Source of the DNA: an uncultured Bacteroidales bacterium
GTDB taxonomy: Bacteria; Bacteroidota; Bacteroidia; Bacteroidales; F082
Reading direction: 5' to 3'
NCBI GenBank assembly: GCA_937902805.1
Contig: CALEMB010000210.1
Coordinates: 1-7,825 of the forward strand
Length of the DNA stretch: 7,825 bases
This document shows, piece by piece, positions 6,964-7,825 of this stretch. A program made the position numbers and the translations under genes. Numbering within the stretch: the stretch's first letter is position 1; each line of letters begins with the position of its first letter. The notes under the pieces are model-generated. The model did no database searches. It was not told the DNA's origin and was given only the letters and a program-made list of their open reading frames with translations.

Positions 6964-7647
6964 TTATTTCACCACCAACTTGAATCCTACACCATGCACA
7001 TTCTGGATGTCCACATTGGGATCATCCTTGAAGTATTTGCGCAGCTTGGTGATATAAACGTCCATGGAGCGGGCATTGAGGTAGGAATCCTCTTTCCAAA
7101 TCTGTTGCAGGGCTTTGGAGCGCTCCAGAGTGTTACCCATGTTTTCGCACAGCAGCAGCAGCAAGTCAGACTCTTTTGAGGTGAGTTTTTGGACCTCGTC
7201 ACCTTTGATGAGTTCGTGCCTGAGCGCATTGAATGAGAATTGGCCCAATTGGAAAAACGAAGGCTGCACTTGGATATGCATGCTTCTGCGATGGATGGCC
7301 TTCAGGCGGGCCAATAGTTCATCCATGCTGAAGGGCTTGGTAACATAGTCGTCGGCACCCACTCTGAAACCTTCCAAAACGTCGTCGTGCTCTTTCTTTG
7401 CGGTGAGGAAAACAAGCGGCATCGACGGGCTGATAGCTTTGATTTGTTTCGCCAACGCATAGCCGTCCATGACAGGCATCATGATGTCGGTGATGCAAAA
7501 ATCGAATTCAGCATGGTTGAAAGCGTTCCATGCTTCTTGTCCATTGGGACATAACGTAGTAATAAAACCATTGGCATCCAAAAAGGCTTTGAGAATCATT
7601 CCCAAGCTCTTGTCATCCTCTGCCAATAAAACCTTAATCTGAGACAT
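6964..7647 (-). CDS. OmpR-family two-component response regulator (RprY-like)
   Basis: A 227-residue DNA-binding response regulator. Residues ~3-120 are a receiver domain with the acidic pair D11/D12, phospho-acceptor D54 (ITDIMMPVMDGY), T82 (FLTAKK), Y101 and K104 (DDYVTKPF). All active-site residues are intact. Residues ~130-227 are an OmpR/PhoB winged-helix domain. It includes LTSKESDLLLLL (155-166) and the recognition-helix region NARSMDVYITKLRKYF (191-206), ending with the wing GVGFKLV. The NARSMDVYITKLRK stretch strongly recalls Bacteroidales RprY, but paralogues share it, so no symbol is given. No histidine kinase is adjacent inside the window: downstream is a terminator and a convergent gene, and upstream is non-coding sequence to the window edge. 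Targets are unknown. Confidence 0.95.
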   Translation of the reverse strand: MSQIKVLLAEDDKSLGMILKAFLDANGFITTLCPNGQEAWNAFNHAEFDFCITDIMMPVMDGYALAKQIKAISPSMPLVFLTAKKEHDDVLEGFRVGADDYVTKPFSMDELLARLKAIHRRSMHIQVQPSFFQLGQFSFNALRHELIKGDEVQKLTSKESDLLLLLCENMGNTLERSKALQQIWKEDSYLNARSMDVYITKLRKYFKDDPNVDIQNVHGVGFKLVVK

Positions 7648-7730
7648 AACCGATTAACTAAAAATGTAAAAATGACAAAATAATAATTTAGTCTGTTCAA
7701 CTAATTACAGTGATGTGTAGAATTATTTCG

Positions 7731-7738
7731 CAAAAATA
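7731..7738 (-). promoter_or_regulatory. Candidate -7 promoter element for the response regulator
   Basis: On the minus strand this reads TATTTTTG, a match to TAnnTTTG. It would give a start near 7724 and a leader of about 75 bases. A nearer candidate, TATTTTG on the minus strand around 7676-7682, has a spacer one base short. No clear -33 element is seen, and the region is AT-rich, so the match could be chance. Confidence 0.42.
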
Positions 7739-7756
7739 AGGAAAAAAAGTGTTTGT

Positions 7757-7782
7757 TGGACATAAAAGAACATTGCTGTCCA
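7757..7782. repeat. Inverted repeat TGGACA-N14-TGTCCA upstream of the response regulator
   Basis: Six-base perfect arms TGGACA (7757-7762) and TGTCCA (7777-7782) are separated by 14 bases. They lie about 20-45 bases upstream of the candidate -7 element of the response regulator. This could be an operator (for autoregulation or another regulator), or part of the leader or terminator of a gene beyond the right edge. No standard terminator T-run directly follows either arm. Confidence 0.35.
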
Positions 7783-7825
7783 CTAAAAAATCAAAATAGT
7801 TCTTTGAAATTACTGTAAGTTAGAG

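Noticed and set aside
7772..7806. Plus-strand promoter (TTG ... TTCTTTG) driving a gene to the right of the window
   Set aside because: The -7 candidate differs from TAnnTTTG at both leading bases and the spacing to the TTG is longer than usual.

Overview
The window looks like an ordinary chromosomal segment from a member of the Bacteroidota, most likely Bacteroidales with a type IX secretion system (T9SS). Three things support this. A secreted multidomain protein ends in a T9SS type A sorting domain. Matches to the Bacteroidota -7 promoter element (TAnnTTTG) lie upstream of each transcription unit. No recognisable Shine-Dalgarno sequences precede the starts. A menaquinone-pathway enzyme (MenA) also fits. 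No tRNA, rRNA, CRISPR array, transposase or phage gene was found.

Layout, left to right. Positions 41-2404 (minus) encode a secreted, cell-surface protein. It has a choice-of-anchor J/cleaved-adhesin-like domain, a CARDB-like domain, an Omp28-type thioredoxin-like domain with a CGPC motif, an Fn3 domain, a HYDIN/ASH-like beta domain and the T9SS sorting tail. It has its own promoter. Positions 2501-3406 (minus) encode MenA. Positions 3406-5577 (minus) encode a DeaD/CsdA-type DEAD-box RNA helicase with a DbpA-type RNA-binding domain and a long charged, then S/R/G-rich, tail. The helicase stop and the menA start share one base (TAATG), so the two genes are probably one translationally coupled operon. 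Across a 130-base divergent promoter region lies a plus-strand serine beta-lactamase/transpeptidase-like hydrolase (5708-6907) with an N-terminal membrane anchor or signal. It converges on an OmpR-family response regulator (6964-7647, minus), and the two share a hairpin terminator between them. The last 178 bases are non-coding. They hold the likely promoter of the response regulator and an inverted repeat.

How the genes relate: apart from the deaD-menA coupling, they appear functionally independent (surface protein, respiration cofactor, RNA metabolism, envelope hydrolase, signalling). The response regulator has no histidine kinase beside it in the window. I found no convincing new multi-gene system. 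The most interesting leads are the extracellular CGPC thioredoxin-like module, the coupled helicase-menA pair, the RGG-like disordered tail of the helicase, a possibly leaderless hydrolase mRNA, and inverted repeats lying around or upstream of two promoters.
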